NCBI GenBank assembly: GCA_002422305.1
Contig: DIUG01000044.1
Location: 1-10,401 of the forward strand
Origin: Patescibacteria group bacterium UBA6164
GTDB taxonomy: Bacteria; Patescibacteriota; Gracilibacteria; BD1-5; UBA6164
Direction of reading: 5' to 3'
Length of the DNA: 10,401 bases
The notes beneath the pieces were generated by a model, which worked only from the letters and a program-made list of their open reading frames with translations, did not search any database and was not told where the DNA came from. This document shows positions 1 through 9,228 of the stretch, in pieces; position 1 is the first letter of the stretch; every line of letters begins with the position of its first letter. Made by a program: the position numbers and the translations under genes.

Positions 1-2
1 AT

Positions 3-1862
3 TTACTTTTATCAAAAGATGGAAAAAGTTTAGATGTATATGTAAAAGATTTAGTATATCCTAAAAGTATATTTTCAGATTTAATAAATAAAGTTTCTGA
101 AACTAATATAGGTTATACTAAAGATAAAAAATCAGATGATAAAATAAAAAAGCTTGTATCAGGATTTGAAGAAGATAAAACTAAATCTGAAGTTATTATT
201 TATATAATGAATTCTGGAAGTATAGAAGAGTGAAATGATAAAGATAATATAAAAAAGTTAAAAAAATATTTAGAGAATAATAAGTTAATAATAGAAGATG
301 ATAAAAATATAATTAAATCAATTATAGAAATATTTGAAAAAGAAGCTTTTTTATATGATAGTTTAGAGAAAATATCTAATATACAATTAGCTAATGAAAA
401 AGTTGAAGCCGATACTATAACAAGTATTCATACTAAAGTTCAAACACTTGAATCGATAAAAGAGGATTTTGATGAAAATTCAAAAAGATCAGAAGATTTC
501 GATAATATTAGTTTTACTAAAAAATATGATGATAAGAAATTAGAATTATATAAAAAATGAGCAGAATTAGAATGAGTAGAATGAGGTATTTATTCGACAT
601 GATTTAATAGTTTAGAATTAAATTCTAAATTATCAAAAGATGAAGAAGATATAAAAAATATTGAAGATAAATTGAGTGATTTACCAACAGAAAATTCTAA
701 ACCTAAAGAATTTGCTACTTTTTATGAGAACAATTATGATAATATAAAAAAAATAGATATTTTATTAGATAAATATTTATCTACAGAAACAGAAAGAGAA
801 AAAGACATTTATAAAAAATTAGATTCAATTAATGCTAAATTTGAAAAAGTAAAAGAAAATTATGAAAAAGTAAAAGAAAACTATAAAACTAAAGTAGATG
901 AAATAAAGAAAAAAATTGATGATATTACATTTGAATGAAATATAGATAAAAGTGAGCTAGAAAAACATAAAAAAACATTACAATTATTATTAATAGAATT
1001 TGAAACTATTAAATCTGAATCTATTCAATCTTATACTATTATAGATAATATTAATACTTTATGGGATAAATATGTAAAAAAAGAAATGGTAATAACTAAG
1101 ACAGATAATTTATTTGAAAAAGTTGATAATAAAATATTAAGTAATACTGAAAGACCTGATTTAGAATCTATTGTTTCTAAAATTGAGTCAAAAATAATAG
1201 ATTTAGATTCTAAATTTGAAATAAAAATTGATATAACAAATTTAGATATAACAAATTCAGATGATGTATCAAAAGTAGTTAATGAAATAGTAGATAGAAA
1301 AAAAGTTATTGATGATATGGTATCAATTGATATAAAAAATAAAAAAGAAACAGATTTGAAAACAATAGTTTCAGAATTAGTTAAAAAATATGAAGAAGCT
1401 ATAACAAATGAAAGTGATTTAACTAAAATGGCACAAATAAAAAGTCAATATGAGCGGTTGGTTCATGATAAATTAAATTGATTGATTGTTGGGGAAAATA
1501 AGGTTGAGAATGCTTACGAAAAGCAATTAGGAATAATTGAAAGAAACAAGTTTATGAAAAAAACTGTTTCGGATGAAGTTGTAAGAGAAATATTAAATAA
1601 ATCAAAAATAGAAGATTTTTTTAATAAATATCAAAAAAATACTAAATTAAAAAATATTGATAAGACTATGTGAGATAATACTCCATTATTTAAAATATTA
1701 GAAGTATTTAAAAGTATTGCTAATTCAAAAATAGGATATAGTGAAGAAATAAAAGACGAAGCAAAAGTAATATATAATGATTTAAATCATCATATAGATA
1801 TAGCAGTAAAATGACTTGTAAAAACATATTTAGATAAACTTGTTAAACTAAAATTACTTTAA
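3..1862 (+). CDS. Large coiled-coil-rich hypothetical protein, 5'-truncated
   Basis: The frame is open from the left edge to a TAA at 1860-1862, giving 619 residues without the true start. It is continuous only when TGA is read as Gly; nine TGA codons interrupt it otherwise (for example 939-ish, 1479-1481 and 1671-1673). The protein is Lys/Glu/Asp/Ile/Asn-rich with almost no Cys or Trp, as expected of long helices and coiled coils. An exact heptapeptide duplication EKVKENY-EKVKENY (about residues 281-294, nt 843-884) fits a heptad coil. I see no membrane segment, catalytic motif or recognisable family. Glycines are encoded by a mix of TGA and GGN. One CGG at 1455-1457 is the only CGN codon I found outside the toxin-antitoxin operon. 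It shares orientation and style with the next two genes, so it probably belongs to the same locus. A structural or surface/secreted role is only inference. Confidence 0.85.
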
Positions 1863-1876
1863 AATCTTAGACAAAA

Positions 1877-1922
1877 GGCTAAAGCCTTCTGTTAACAAGC
1901 TGTCAACAAGGTGGCTTTAGCC
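1877..1922 (+). other. Long GC-richer intergenic hairpin, possible terminator, attenuator or palindromic insertion
   Basis: GGCTAAAGCC (1877-1886) pairs perfectly with GGCTTTAGCC (1913-1922). Inside, TGTTAACA (1890-1897) faces TGTCAACA (1901-1908) with one mismatch and a 3-nt AGC loop, so the whole forms a near-continuous stem of about 20 pairs. The G+C content is near half, far above the surroundings. A run of six T (1940-1945) follows 17 nt after the stem, too far for a classical intrinsic terminator. A local hairpin AAGGC-TAAA-GCCTT (1875-1888) competes with the long stem. The stretch 1863-1987 contains no gene, only this element and a weak promoter candidate. Confidence 0.6.
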
Positions 1923-1950
1923 CATTGAAGATTACTAAGTTTTTTAAATC

Positions 1951-1979
1951 TTTTCAGTATAAATAATTTATATTATAAA
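1951..1979 (+). promoter_or_regulatory. Weak promoter candidate for the 894-aa gene
   Basis: TTTTCA (1951-1956) and TATAAA (1974-1979) are separated by 17 nt and lie just upstream of the ATG at 1988. In DNA this A+T-rich such matches occur by chance, so the call rests mainly on position between the hairpin and the next gene. The short leader after it contains no Shine-Dalgarno-like sequence. Confidence 0.25.
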
Positions 1980-1987
1980 ATCGTACC

Positions 1988-4672
1988 ATGTGATTAACAG
2001 ATTCTTTAAAATGAAATAATGAGGGGAGTGATAAAGAAAAACTAAATAATGAAGATTGAACACCAAAAATACCAACTTTTTCTGATATTTTAACTGTATT
2101 TGAAAAAGATTTAGTTTTGATTACAAAAAAACCATTATTAGAATTAATTGAAAAAAACTTAAATACAGATAATTTAAATAGTTCAAATACACTTTTATGA
2201 CAATTACTTAAATCTTCACAAGATGAAAAATATGATGAAGTAGATCATTATTTAAATGAGTTGTATGAATTGACTAATGATTATAAAAAATGAAAAACAG
2301 AATTAGTGACTGAAGCAAAACAAAGTAAAGATGAAGTAAAAAAAGAAACAGAAAAAGAAACAGAAACAAATGTAATAAAAGAGGATTTAGAAAGTATAGA
2401 TGATTATGAAAAATTTATTAAGTATTTTTTGGAAAAAAATAATTGATATATTGATTATTCAATTTCAAAAGTATCAAATACATTAAAAGAAGCTGAAACA
2501 TTAAATGAAAATCAATTAGTAGATAAAATTACTTGATTATACTTACCTTTTGATGTAGAAACAGTAGAATGGGATAAGTATTTTAAGGATCATAAAATTC
2601 CTGAAGAGAAACAAGATCAAATTAGAACTTTTTATTCTAAAATGTTAGAAGATAAAGATTTCTGAAATTTAATTTTTGATGATTTTTGAAATACAATAGA
2701 TAATGAGGCAGAAAGGATTTTATCTATACCTGATTGAGAATTAATAACTGTAGATATAGATGATTTAAATCCTTCCACAGGTAAACTGGAATTTAGTACT
2801 AAAAAAGATGCTTTATTATATTTGTATTATAATAAGCTACTTTTTAGAGAAGTAGCAACTTCTTATGAAGAAATAATTGTGTGATGAGCAAATGCATTTA
2901 AATTTGTTTGAAATATTTGAGAATTTATAATAAATAATCCACTAGAGACTTTTGGTATATTGTTAAGTTATATGGCATTTAATACTGCTAGAAATTCATA
3001 TAGATATTTGAATTCTGCTGTAATAAGAAGAAGCTCATGAGATAAATCTACTTTATCTATATTTGATCCTTATAAATATATTCCTTCAAATTGAAATTTC
3101 TTAAATCCATCTACACCATATTGAAGTATGGATGAATCATTAACTAAAGAGCAATGAGAATATAAAAGAAGAAAAGATATTATTAATTATTTGAAAGATA
3201 AATATAGATGAGATGAGAAAAAAATTAAACAAATAGAATATGTAGAAGAAAAATATTTAAATATTTTGGATCATAATATTGATATGAAAGATTGAAGTAA
3301 ATGAAGATATTCTGAGTGAACATTTTGGAGAGAAGTTGCATATATTGAATGAACTAAGTATAAATGGGTAGATATTCCTTTTAAATTATTTTATAGAAGT
3401 ACAGAAAGTAAAAGTGAGTTTTGATTAAAAAATCAATCTGAATTAAAAGAAAGGATTAAAAAAGAGTTTTTTCCAGATAATAATGAAAATAAATTTATAA
3501 AATGAATTAAAGATTATATAGAATTAAGTCATAGTATTGAAAATAGTAGTGAAGATAAAAATATAAAAAAATTTGAGGACATTTTAAAAGATATAAAGGA
3601 TTGAAAATTAGTTTATAAATGATGAATGTCTGAAAGTGAAACTATTAATTTTGTAAAAAATAATATATTAAAACAAATTCAAGATGCTTGATTAATACTA
3701 GAAACAAATTTTTTAGATAAAGTTACTAGTTTAAAAGATTCAAAAGATTTTATTTGAAAAATACCAGAGGATTTAAAAATAATTGATAAAATAAAAAAAG
3801 ATTATTGAAATATGTCTTGATTAGATTTGACTAATGATAGTATATTAAGGGAAATAGAATCATTTTATAATGAAATTAATAGGTGAAGTAATAAATATGA
3901 GTTAAGAACCGCTGCGGATATATTAACAAGAATATTAAAATGAAAAACAATGGATGAAGCAATAAAAGAATCATTTAGTATTAAAGCAGAAATAATAGAA
4001 TCTATAAATATAAAATGAAATTCATTACAATTAACAGTCAGAAGTTTATTTGATAATCCTATAGAAATTACAGAGGATATTTTGAAATCAAAAATAGTAA
4101 ATTCAGAAATAGATGCTCAAGTTGAAAATGAAAATTCAGAAAGTAATAAAAAATTAAGAGAAAAGTATAAAGAGATTAGTGATGCTATAAAAAATTTTCC
4201 ATTAAAACAACAATTTGAATATTTAAAAGATAGATTTTGATGAGTAGATAAAATACCAAATTACTTTATAGATAAATATAAACAATTATGAAAAATGATT
4301 AATTTTTATAAAATCTCAAATACTTTAAAACCACTTAGGTTAGAATTAATTATTAGAGGGGAAATTGAAAAATCAAAAAAAATATCTGAAATACTAGATG
4401 AAATACATAAAGCAGACTGATTAGAAAAATATTTAGAAGATAATAGAGAAATATTAAATTTTAAAGATTATTATCTTCAAGAATATAATTATTGAATAAA
4501 AACAAGATCATTTGATGAATTAATAAAAATTTTAAAAAATATTGATTATAGTAAACTACCAAAAGGAATAAATAATTATACAGACTTATTAAGTATGATA
4601 AAGAATAGTACAGATACAACTGCATTATGAAAAATTTCTGAAGCAATAAAAAAATTAAATATTACTAGATAA
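1988..4672 (+). CDS. 894-aa hypothetical protein, lineage-specific in style
   Basis: ATG at 1988 is followed directly by TGA (Met-Gly) and the frame runs to TAA at 4670-4672. An in-frame TAA at 1976-1978 limits upstream extension. TGA supplies the great majority of glycines, with only a handful of GGN codons. The N-terminus is polar with no signal peptide. Residues about 108-140 are a highly charged Lys/Glu linker. Residues about 296-332 form the most hydrophobic stretch, with two short apolar segments that might touch or cross the membrane. The remainder is helical and charged. All arginines are AGA/AGG. I recognise no domain or active site. It is followed after 5 nt by the 670-aa gene, which implies one transcript and probably a shared complex. 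A large scaffold or membrane-associated protein is the best guess, from composition only. Confidence 0.88.
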
Positions 4673-4677
4673 TAATT

Positions 4678-6690
4678 ATGAATAGAGAAACTACAACATT
4701 TGAATCAAAAACTGAAAAAGATATTTTTCAGTCTTTTTGATATACAGAAGTAATTAGTGATTTTGATAAACTGTATGCATTTTGTAGGATATATGAAAAA
4801 AAAGGCTTTTTTGGAGAAAAATTAAATGAATGGGATTTTGAAGAATTTACAAAAGAATTAATAAGAGATAAAAACTTAGATATAGAAAATATTGAAGCTA
4901 CAAGTTATGATAATGGTATTTTTTATATTCATTTTATTGACTGAATAAGTATTAATTTTTCTATTGAAGATATTAAAAAATATTTATTAAATATTAGCTT
5001 AAAATGAAATAAATTAAAAGACTTAGAAAAAAGATCTAATAATATACAAGATGCAATTGAATCAATTTATAATGATAATGATTGAATATTTTTTAATTGA
5101 GAAATAAATAATGAAGATATTATTAAAACAAACAAATATTGAGAAGATTTAAAATGAAAAACATTAAAACAATTAAAGGAATTACTAGAATTAGAAAATG
5201 AAAAATTATTTGAAGTTTATGGTATAATATGAGAAACTAATAAAACTCAAAAATTTCTTAAAAATGAAATTAAATTTTATATATGATTATGAGATAAATA
5301 TGAGTGATGAGCTAGATATTTTTCTATGTCTACTGAAGATATTAATAATAAATTATGAAAATTAATAAATTCAATGAGTAATACAGAATTAATTTCTTAT
5401 ATAATAGATGTAAATAGAATTTTATATGAAAATAATAGAACTTCTCAAATGGTAAAACAAGTAAATTCTAAATTTTTGAGGTTACTTTATTTGCATACAG
5501 TAGAAAAATTTAAAAAACAAAATGCTTCAAATAAAGATTTTATAAATTTAATAAAAGCTTTAACTGGTAGGTGAGCACTTGAAATAGATTGAAAAAATGA
5601 TTATAATAATAAAACAGCTTTTAAATATAAATCATTAGAAATAAAAGATGATAATATAGATTATACACTAGTAAATGAATTATTAATTTATTTGATGTAT
5701 AAAGATTGATGAGTACTTCAAGAGCTATCAAAAAATAAAATGTTAAAAGTTGAAGTACTTGATAAAGAAATAAAATGAAGATCTTCAAAAATTATAGTTG
5801 ACGAAGTGATATGAAAATTAAATTGAATTTATAAACAAAGTGTATGAGATGAATTATTAAAAGAAGCAGGATTTAATAATTTATTAAATATTGATAAACA
5901 ATATAATGAATTATCTTATGATGAAAAAATTTCATTATGAGCATTGGCTAGAATTTTAAAAATATTTAATGAATCATCAGATCAAGATTTATTAAATCCA
6001 AATTTTATAAAAAATAAATCTTTAGAGGCAGTAAAAGAGTCTTTAGATGAATTAAATGAAAATTTATCAAATAATTTTAATGAATCATTATTTGATTGGA
6101 ATTGAATTAATTCAGATGAATTAAATTTAAAATGAGAATTAGCTGAAATATATGAGCTTTATCAAGATATTAATTGAAATAAATGATTATTTGATTTTAA
6201 AGATAAAAATACTTGGACATCATGAAATTGAACAATTGTTATGTGAATTTGATTAATTGCTTGAGCATATTTTATATGACCACTTTTAGTTTGACAATGA
6301 GCATTATTAACTTGAATGGCTTTATTTAAAGCTTGAGCTTTAGCTTGAGCTAAGTTATGATTAGTAACTTGAGTAGCTTCAAATGTTTTTTCACATCAAT
6401 GATATGATACTTATGATGAGGCTGTTTTAGATATTAGTTCTCAAATACTTGTAGATACAGTTACTTCTGCATGATTTACTGCTTTATGATTACCTATTAT
6501 AAAGAAAATGTGAAATATAAATCCTGATTTAATCTTTTCTAAAGAGGCTTGGACTACTGCATCTTGATTAGTAGATAAATGATTTATTCTTTGAGAAGTA
6601 GGTATTACTTGAATGGTTATAAGTCCAAAAGTATGATCAATGGTAGAAAATAAGTTTAGTGAAAATCATATAGATACCGATGAAAAATAA
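4678..6690 (+). CDS. 670-aa hypothetical protein with glycine-rich hydrophobic C-terminal domain
   Basis: ATG at 4678 lies 5 nt after the preceding stop and the frame ends at TAA 6688-6690. About the first 510 residues are charged and helical with no motif I can name. Residues about 515-570 change abruptly to Gly/Ala/Leu/Ile/Val-rich sequence with small-residue spacing (GAYFIGPLLVGQGALLTG is typical). It holds 13 glycines, every one a TGA. A second apolar Gly-rich patch follows near residues 595-650 before a polar tail. This looks like tightly packed membrane helices of glycine-zipper type, or a membrane-inserting domain placed after a long soluble region, as in some pore-forming or translocated proteins. 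No family assignment is possible by eye. The gene converges on mutL with 4 nt between the stops, so its transcript probably runs into mutL antisense unless it is terminated inside coding sequence. Confidence 0.88.
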
Positions 6691-6694
6691 CTAT

Positions 6695-8515
6695 TTATCT
6701 TTCATATTTATTTTTCAGTTCATTTAATGTAATTTCAAATACTACAGGTCTTCAATGTGGACAAGTTGAAGAATAATCCATAACAGAATCATTTATTAAT
6801 TTATTCATCTCAAATATATTTAATTTATGTCAAAATTTAATAGCAGATCTACAAGCTGTATAAGCAAATATTTTATTTTTTACTTCTTCTAAAGTTTTTG
6901 ATTTATTAAAATTATAAGTTCAAATATCTTCCAGTATACCAGAAAATATATTCGATATATTTTCTTTTTTTATAAAATCAGGTACAGAATTTATAATTAT
7001 TATATTTCATGACATTTTTTCAATATCAAATCACATATCTATAAAAGTTTCTTTATTATTTTCTAGTATATCCATTTCTTTTGGTGTTAAAGACATACTT
7101 TCTCATATAAGTAATCATTGAATTTTTGTTTTATAATCATTATTTATTAATTTTTCATAAATAACTCTTTCAGCTAAAGCATGTTGATCTAAAAATTTTA
7201 TTCATTCAGTTGTTTCAATTATTATATAAGAATTATGTGTTTGTCATATTATTTTTCATAGAATAGTATCATGTAGATCATTAGATTTTTCTATTCATAT
7301 TTTTATATCATATGAATTATCTTTAAGAATTGATTTAGAAAAATTTAAAGCATTACTTATTTGAGTTTGATTTTCACTAGGGGATTTATCTGTATACGGT
7401 GAATAGGATTTAAATTTATTTCAAGATCCAGAATATCAACTATTAACAGTTTGATTTAAAGATTTATTATTATATGATAAATTATCTTTAACTCATCTTT
7501 CTTCAATATTTGTAGTAGTTAATAACGACACTTTTTCTAATTTTTCTTGTATTGCATGAAAAACTGCTTTAAATATATTTTGCTCAGAAGCAAATCTTAC
7601 CTCCATTTTTCTTGGATGAACATTTACATCTACTTGAGTCGGATCTACATTTATGTTTAATACATATGCAGGAGACATAGAATGAGGTATAAATCTATTG
7701 TATGCATCATTTATAGCTTTAAATATTAGGCTAGATTTAATTACTCTTTTATTTACAAATAAAGATTGTTTATTTTTATTTGGAAAACTTACTTTTGGAT
7801 CTGAAATATATCAAGTGATATTTATTCAACTCATTGAAAAATCAAGTTTTAGTAAATTTTTAGAAAATTCACTACCATATATATTATATATTCTAGTTTT
7901 TAAATCTTCTCATGTAGAATATTTAAAGATTTGTTTATTATCAGATATAAATTCAAATCATATTTGAGGATAAGATAATGAAATTTCATTTAGAAATGAT
8001 AATATATGACTATATTCTGTTCTAGCTTTTTTTATATAATTTAATCTAGCAGGTGTATTATAAAAAAGTTTTTCTACTATTATTTTTGTACCAGTTTCAC
8101 TAGCTGATTCAGTTATATTTCATAATTCTCAAGCTTTTACAAATATAGATGATCAAAAAGCATCATTTATATATTTTGTTGTTATATATAAATTTGAGAC
8201 AGAAGATATAGAAGCTATAGCTTCTCATCTAAATCAAAAAGTCATCACATTATATAAATCTTCTAAATTTTTTATTTTTGAAGTAGAGTATTTTTCTATA
8301 ACAAGTGGCAGATCTTCTTTTTCTATTCATTCACCATTATCAGTAATTATCATTTTATCTATTCATCAATTTTCTATTTCTATTTTTATATTAGTTGCTC
8401 ATGCATCTATACTATTTTCAATTAATTCTTTTATAACAGATACTGGTCTTTCAACTACTTCTCAAGCAGCTATTTGATTTGCTAGATTTTTATCAAGTAT
8501 TATAATTTTTGACAT
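6695..8515 (-). CDS. mutL: DNA mismatch repair protein MutL, endonuclease type
   Basis: Complete, 606 aa, ATG at 8513-8515 and TAA at 6695-6697. MutL dimerises through its ATP-binding N-domain and nicks the discontinuous strand when mismatch-bound MutS engages it. The GHKL ATPase motifs are intact: IAAGEVVERP (15-24), KELIENSIDAGA (29-40, with the catalytic Glu at 30), DNGEG (59-63), GFRGEA (94-99), GTK (142-144) and FYNTPAR (151-157). After a Ser/Asn/Lys-rich linker (about 335-400) the C-terminal domain carries the metal-binding endonuclease motif DQHALAERVIYE (443-454, matching DQHAX2EX4E), ACR (554-556) and CPHGRP (585-590). It therefore resembles Bacillus-type nicking MutL, not the E. coli MutH-dependent form. 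About 28 of 33 glycines are TGA, including invariant ones, which proves code 25. All 14 arginines are AGA. No mutS lies in the window. Confidence 0.97.
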
Positions 8516-8539
8516 AATTTTATAGTTAATTTTTATTAG

Positions 8540-8545
8540 ATTATA
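8540..8545 (-). promoter_or_regulatory. Candidate -10 box of mutL
   Basis: On the minus strand the sequence is TATAAT, a perfect consensus -10, ending 24 nt before the mutL ATG. No convincing -35 is seen at the normal distance; that position falls within or beyond the 15-bp inverted repeat at 8547-8561. The leader to the ATG is A+T-rich without a Shine-Dalgarno motif. Confidence 0.4.
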
Positions 8546-8546
8546 T

Positions 8547-8561
8547 TTGTAGGGAAATAAT
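8547..8561 (+). repeat. Left 15-bp inverted repeat flanking the toxin-antitoxin operon
   Basis: TTGTAGGGAAATAAT is the exact reverse complement of 9282-9296. The CCCTA/TAGGG core stands out in an A+T-rich setting. Similarity does not continue on either side. The two copies enclose the whole toxin-antitoxin operon, its terminator and its operator, as terminal inverted repeats of a small element would. A clear target-site duplication outside the repeats was not found. Confidence 0.8.
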
Positions 8562-8615
8562 ATTTTCTTTAAAATTCTCCTTCCTTAATCCATCATACAA
8601 AATTAGTTAAAGTGT

Positions 8616-8645
8616 AAAAAAATACTTAACGAATAAGTATTTTTT
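8616..8645 (-). terminator. Intrinsic terminator of the dinJ-yafQ operon
   Basis: A perfect 12-bp stem (arms 8617-8628 and 8634-8645, AAAAAATACTTA type) has a 5-nt loop and begins 4 nt beyond the toxin stop codon. Read on the minus strand, it ends in seven T. The stem is A+T-rich, but position, perfect pairing and U-tract support a Rho-independent terminator. Confidence 0.75.
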
Positions 8646-8649
8646 GATA

Positions 8650-8937
8650 CTAAAATAAATCAGCATGTGTTCCGGTAACTTCCAAAGTTAATATTCCTTC
8701 GGAATGTTCAGTCGTCGCTTCTCTTTTGGTATAAATAAGAATCCAATCAGGTTCTATATGAAGATCACGAAAATTTATAAATTTTCATGAAAGTGCATGA
8801 TCTCTGTACGAAGGTGGTAAAGGTAAATCCTGTGCTAATAATCAGATAGCTTGATAAAGTTTGTCCATTTTTTTACCTCGTTTTTTCATACGACTGTATG
8901 AATGCTTAAAATTATTCGATCTTTGTATAAATCTCAT
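8650..8937 (-). CDS. yafQ: YafQ-family mRNA interferase toxin (RelE superfamily)
   Basis: 95 aa, ATG at 8935-8937, TAG at 8650-8652. The ATG abuts the antitoxin stop codon with no gap, the tight coupling normal for type II modules. YafQ toxins are ribosome-dependent endoribonucleases that cut mRNA in the A site and are neutralised by DinJ. Family signatures are visible: LPLPPSYRDHAL (38-49), FRDLHIEPDWILIY (56-69) and GTHADLF (89-95). The residues matching the E. coli YafQ active site, Asp58, His60, Asp64, His91 and Phe95, are all present, so the toxin should be active. Two glycines, 32 and 51, are TGA, so in a standard-code cell it would stop after 31 residues. Glycines 21, 81 and 89 are GGN. 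Arginine codons include CGT and one CGA (codon 20), unlike the neighbouring genes. Confidence 0.93.
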
Positions 8938-9210
8938 CTAGCTTTCAAGATCATGAAATAAATCATCCAAGGTATTAAATCCAAGGTAGTCTTTTTTATT
9001 ATCATCCTCTAAAAGAATTTTTGCAGTTTTTTCATTAGGAGTGTTTTCAATAGGAAAAGGAATAGAATGAGTTCTACGAACTTGAGAAAAAAACATTTTT
9101 ATAGCTTGTGAAGGTGTAACACCTAAATCCTTAAGAACCTTAAATGTTTCAATTTTTTCATCTTCATCTATACGAATTTGGTAAGTAGTTGAACGGGAAA
9201 TAGTTAGCAT
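8938..9210 (-). CDS. dinJ: DinJ/RelB-family antitoxin
   Basis: 90 aa, ATG at 9208-9210, TAG at 8938-8940. The N-terminal half is the ribbon-helix-helix DNA-binding fold of RelB/DinJ: strand TTYQIRIDEDEK (8-19), helices through LGVTPSQAIKMFFSQV (29-44), and a following IPFPIE. The C-terminal half (about 55-90) is acidic and would wrap and inhibit YafQ. As in the family, it should repress its own operon, and two overlapping palindromes lie just upstream. No TGA occurs, and both glycines are GGN. Three of four arginines are CGT while neighbouring genes use almost only AGA/AGG, which suggests a different origin. No strong Shine-Dalgarno sequence precedes the ATG. Confidence 0.93.
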   Translation of the reverse strand: MLTISRSTTYQIRIDEDEKIETFKVLKDLGVTPSQAIKMFFSQVRRTHSIPFPIENTPNEKTAKILLEDDNKKDYLGFNTLDDLFHDLES

Positions 9211-9228
9211 AGCCGGTTAGTTAAAAAA

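Noticed and set aside
672..1673. Three separate short plus-strand ORFs (672-938, 1086-1481, 1482-1673)
   Set aside because: They share one frame and are joined by TGA codons; with TGA as Gly they are parts of a single gene ending at 1862, not small genes or a decayed pseudogene.
4461..4646. Minus-strand ORF with hydrophobic Leu/Tyr-rich translation
   Set aside because: It is the antisense shadow of the 894-aa gene; the apolar look comes from complementing Lys/Asn-rich codons.
5374..5574. Stand-alone 66-codon plus-strand ORF
   Set aside because: It is an internal piece of the 670-aa gene (4678-6690), bounded by TGA glycine codons.
3..6690. Phage tail module with tape-measure protein
   Set aside because: Long helical proteins with apolar segments recall tape-measure proteins, but no other phage structural, lysis or packaging gene is present and codon usage matches the host-style mutL.
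7493..7678. Stand-alone 61-codon minus-strand ORF
   Set aside because: It is residues 280-340 of MutL, bounded only by a TGA glycine codon downstream.
7698..7967. Plus-strand ORF of 89 codons
   Set aside because: It is antisense to the well-conserved mutL coding sequence and has no motif of its own.
6695..8515. Mycoplasma-type code (TGA = Trp)
   Set aside because: Trp at the TGA positions would destroy the invariant Gly residues of the MutL ATPase and CPHGRP motifs; Gly fits all of them.
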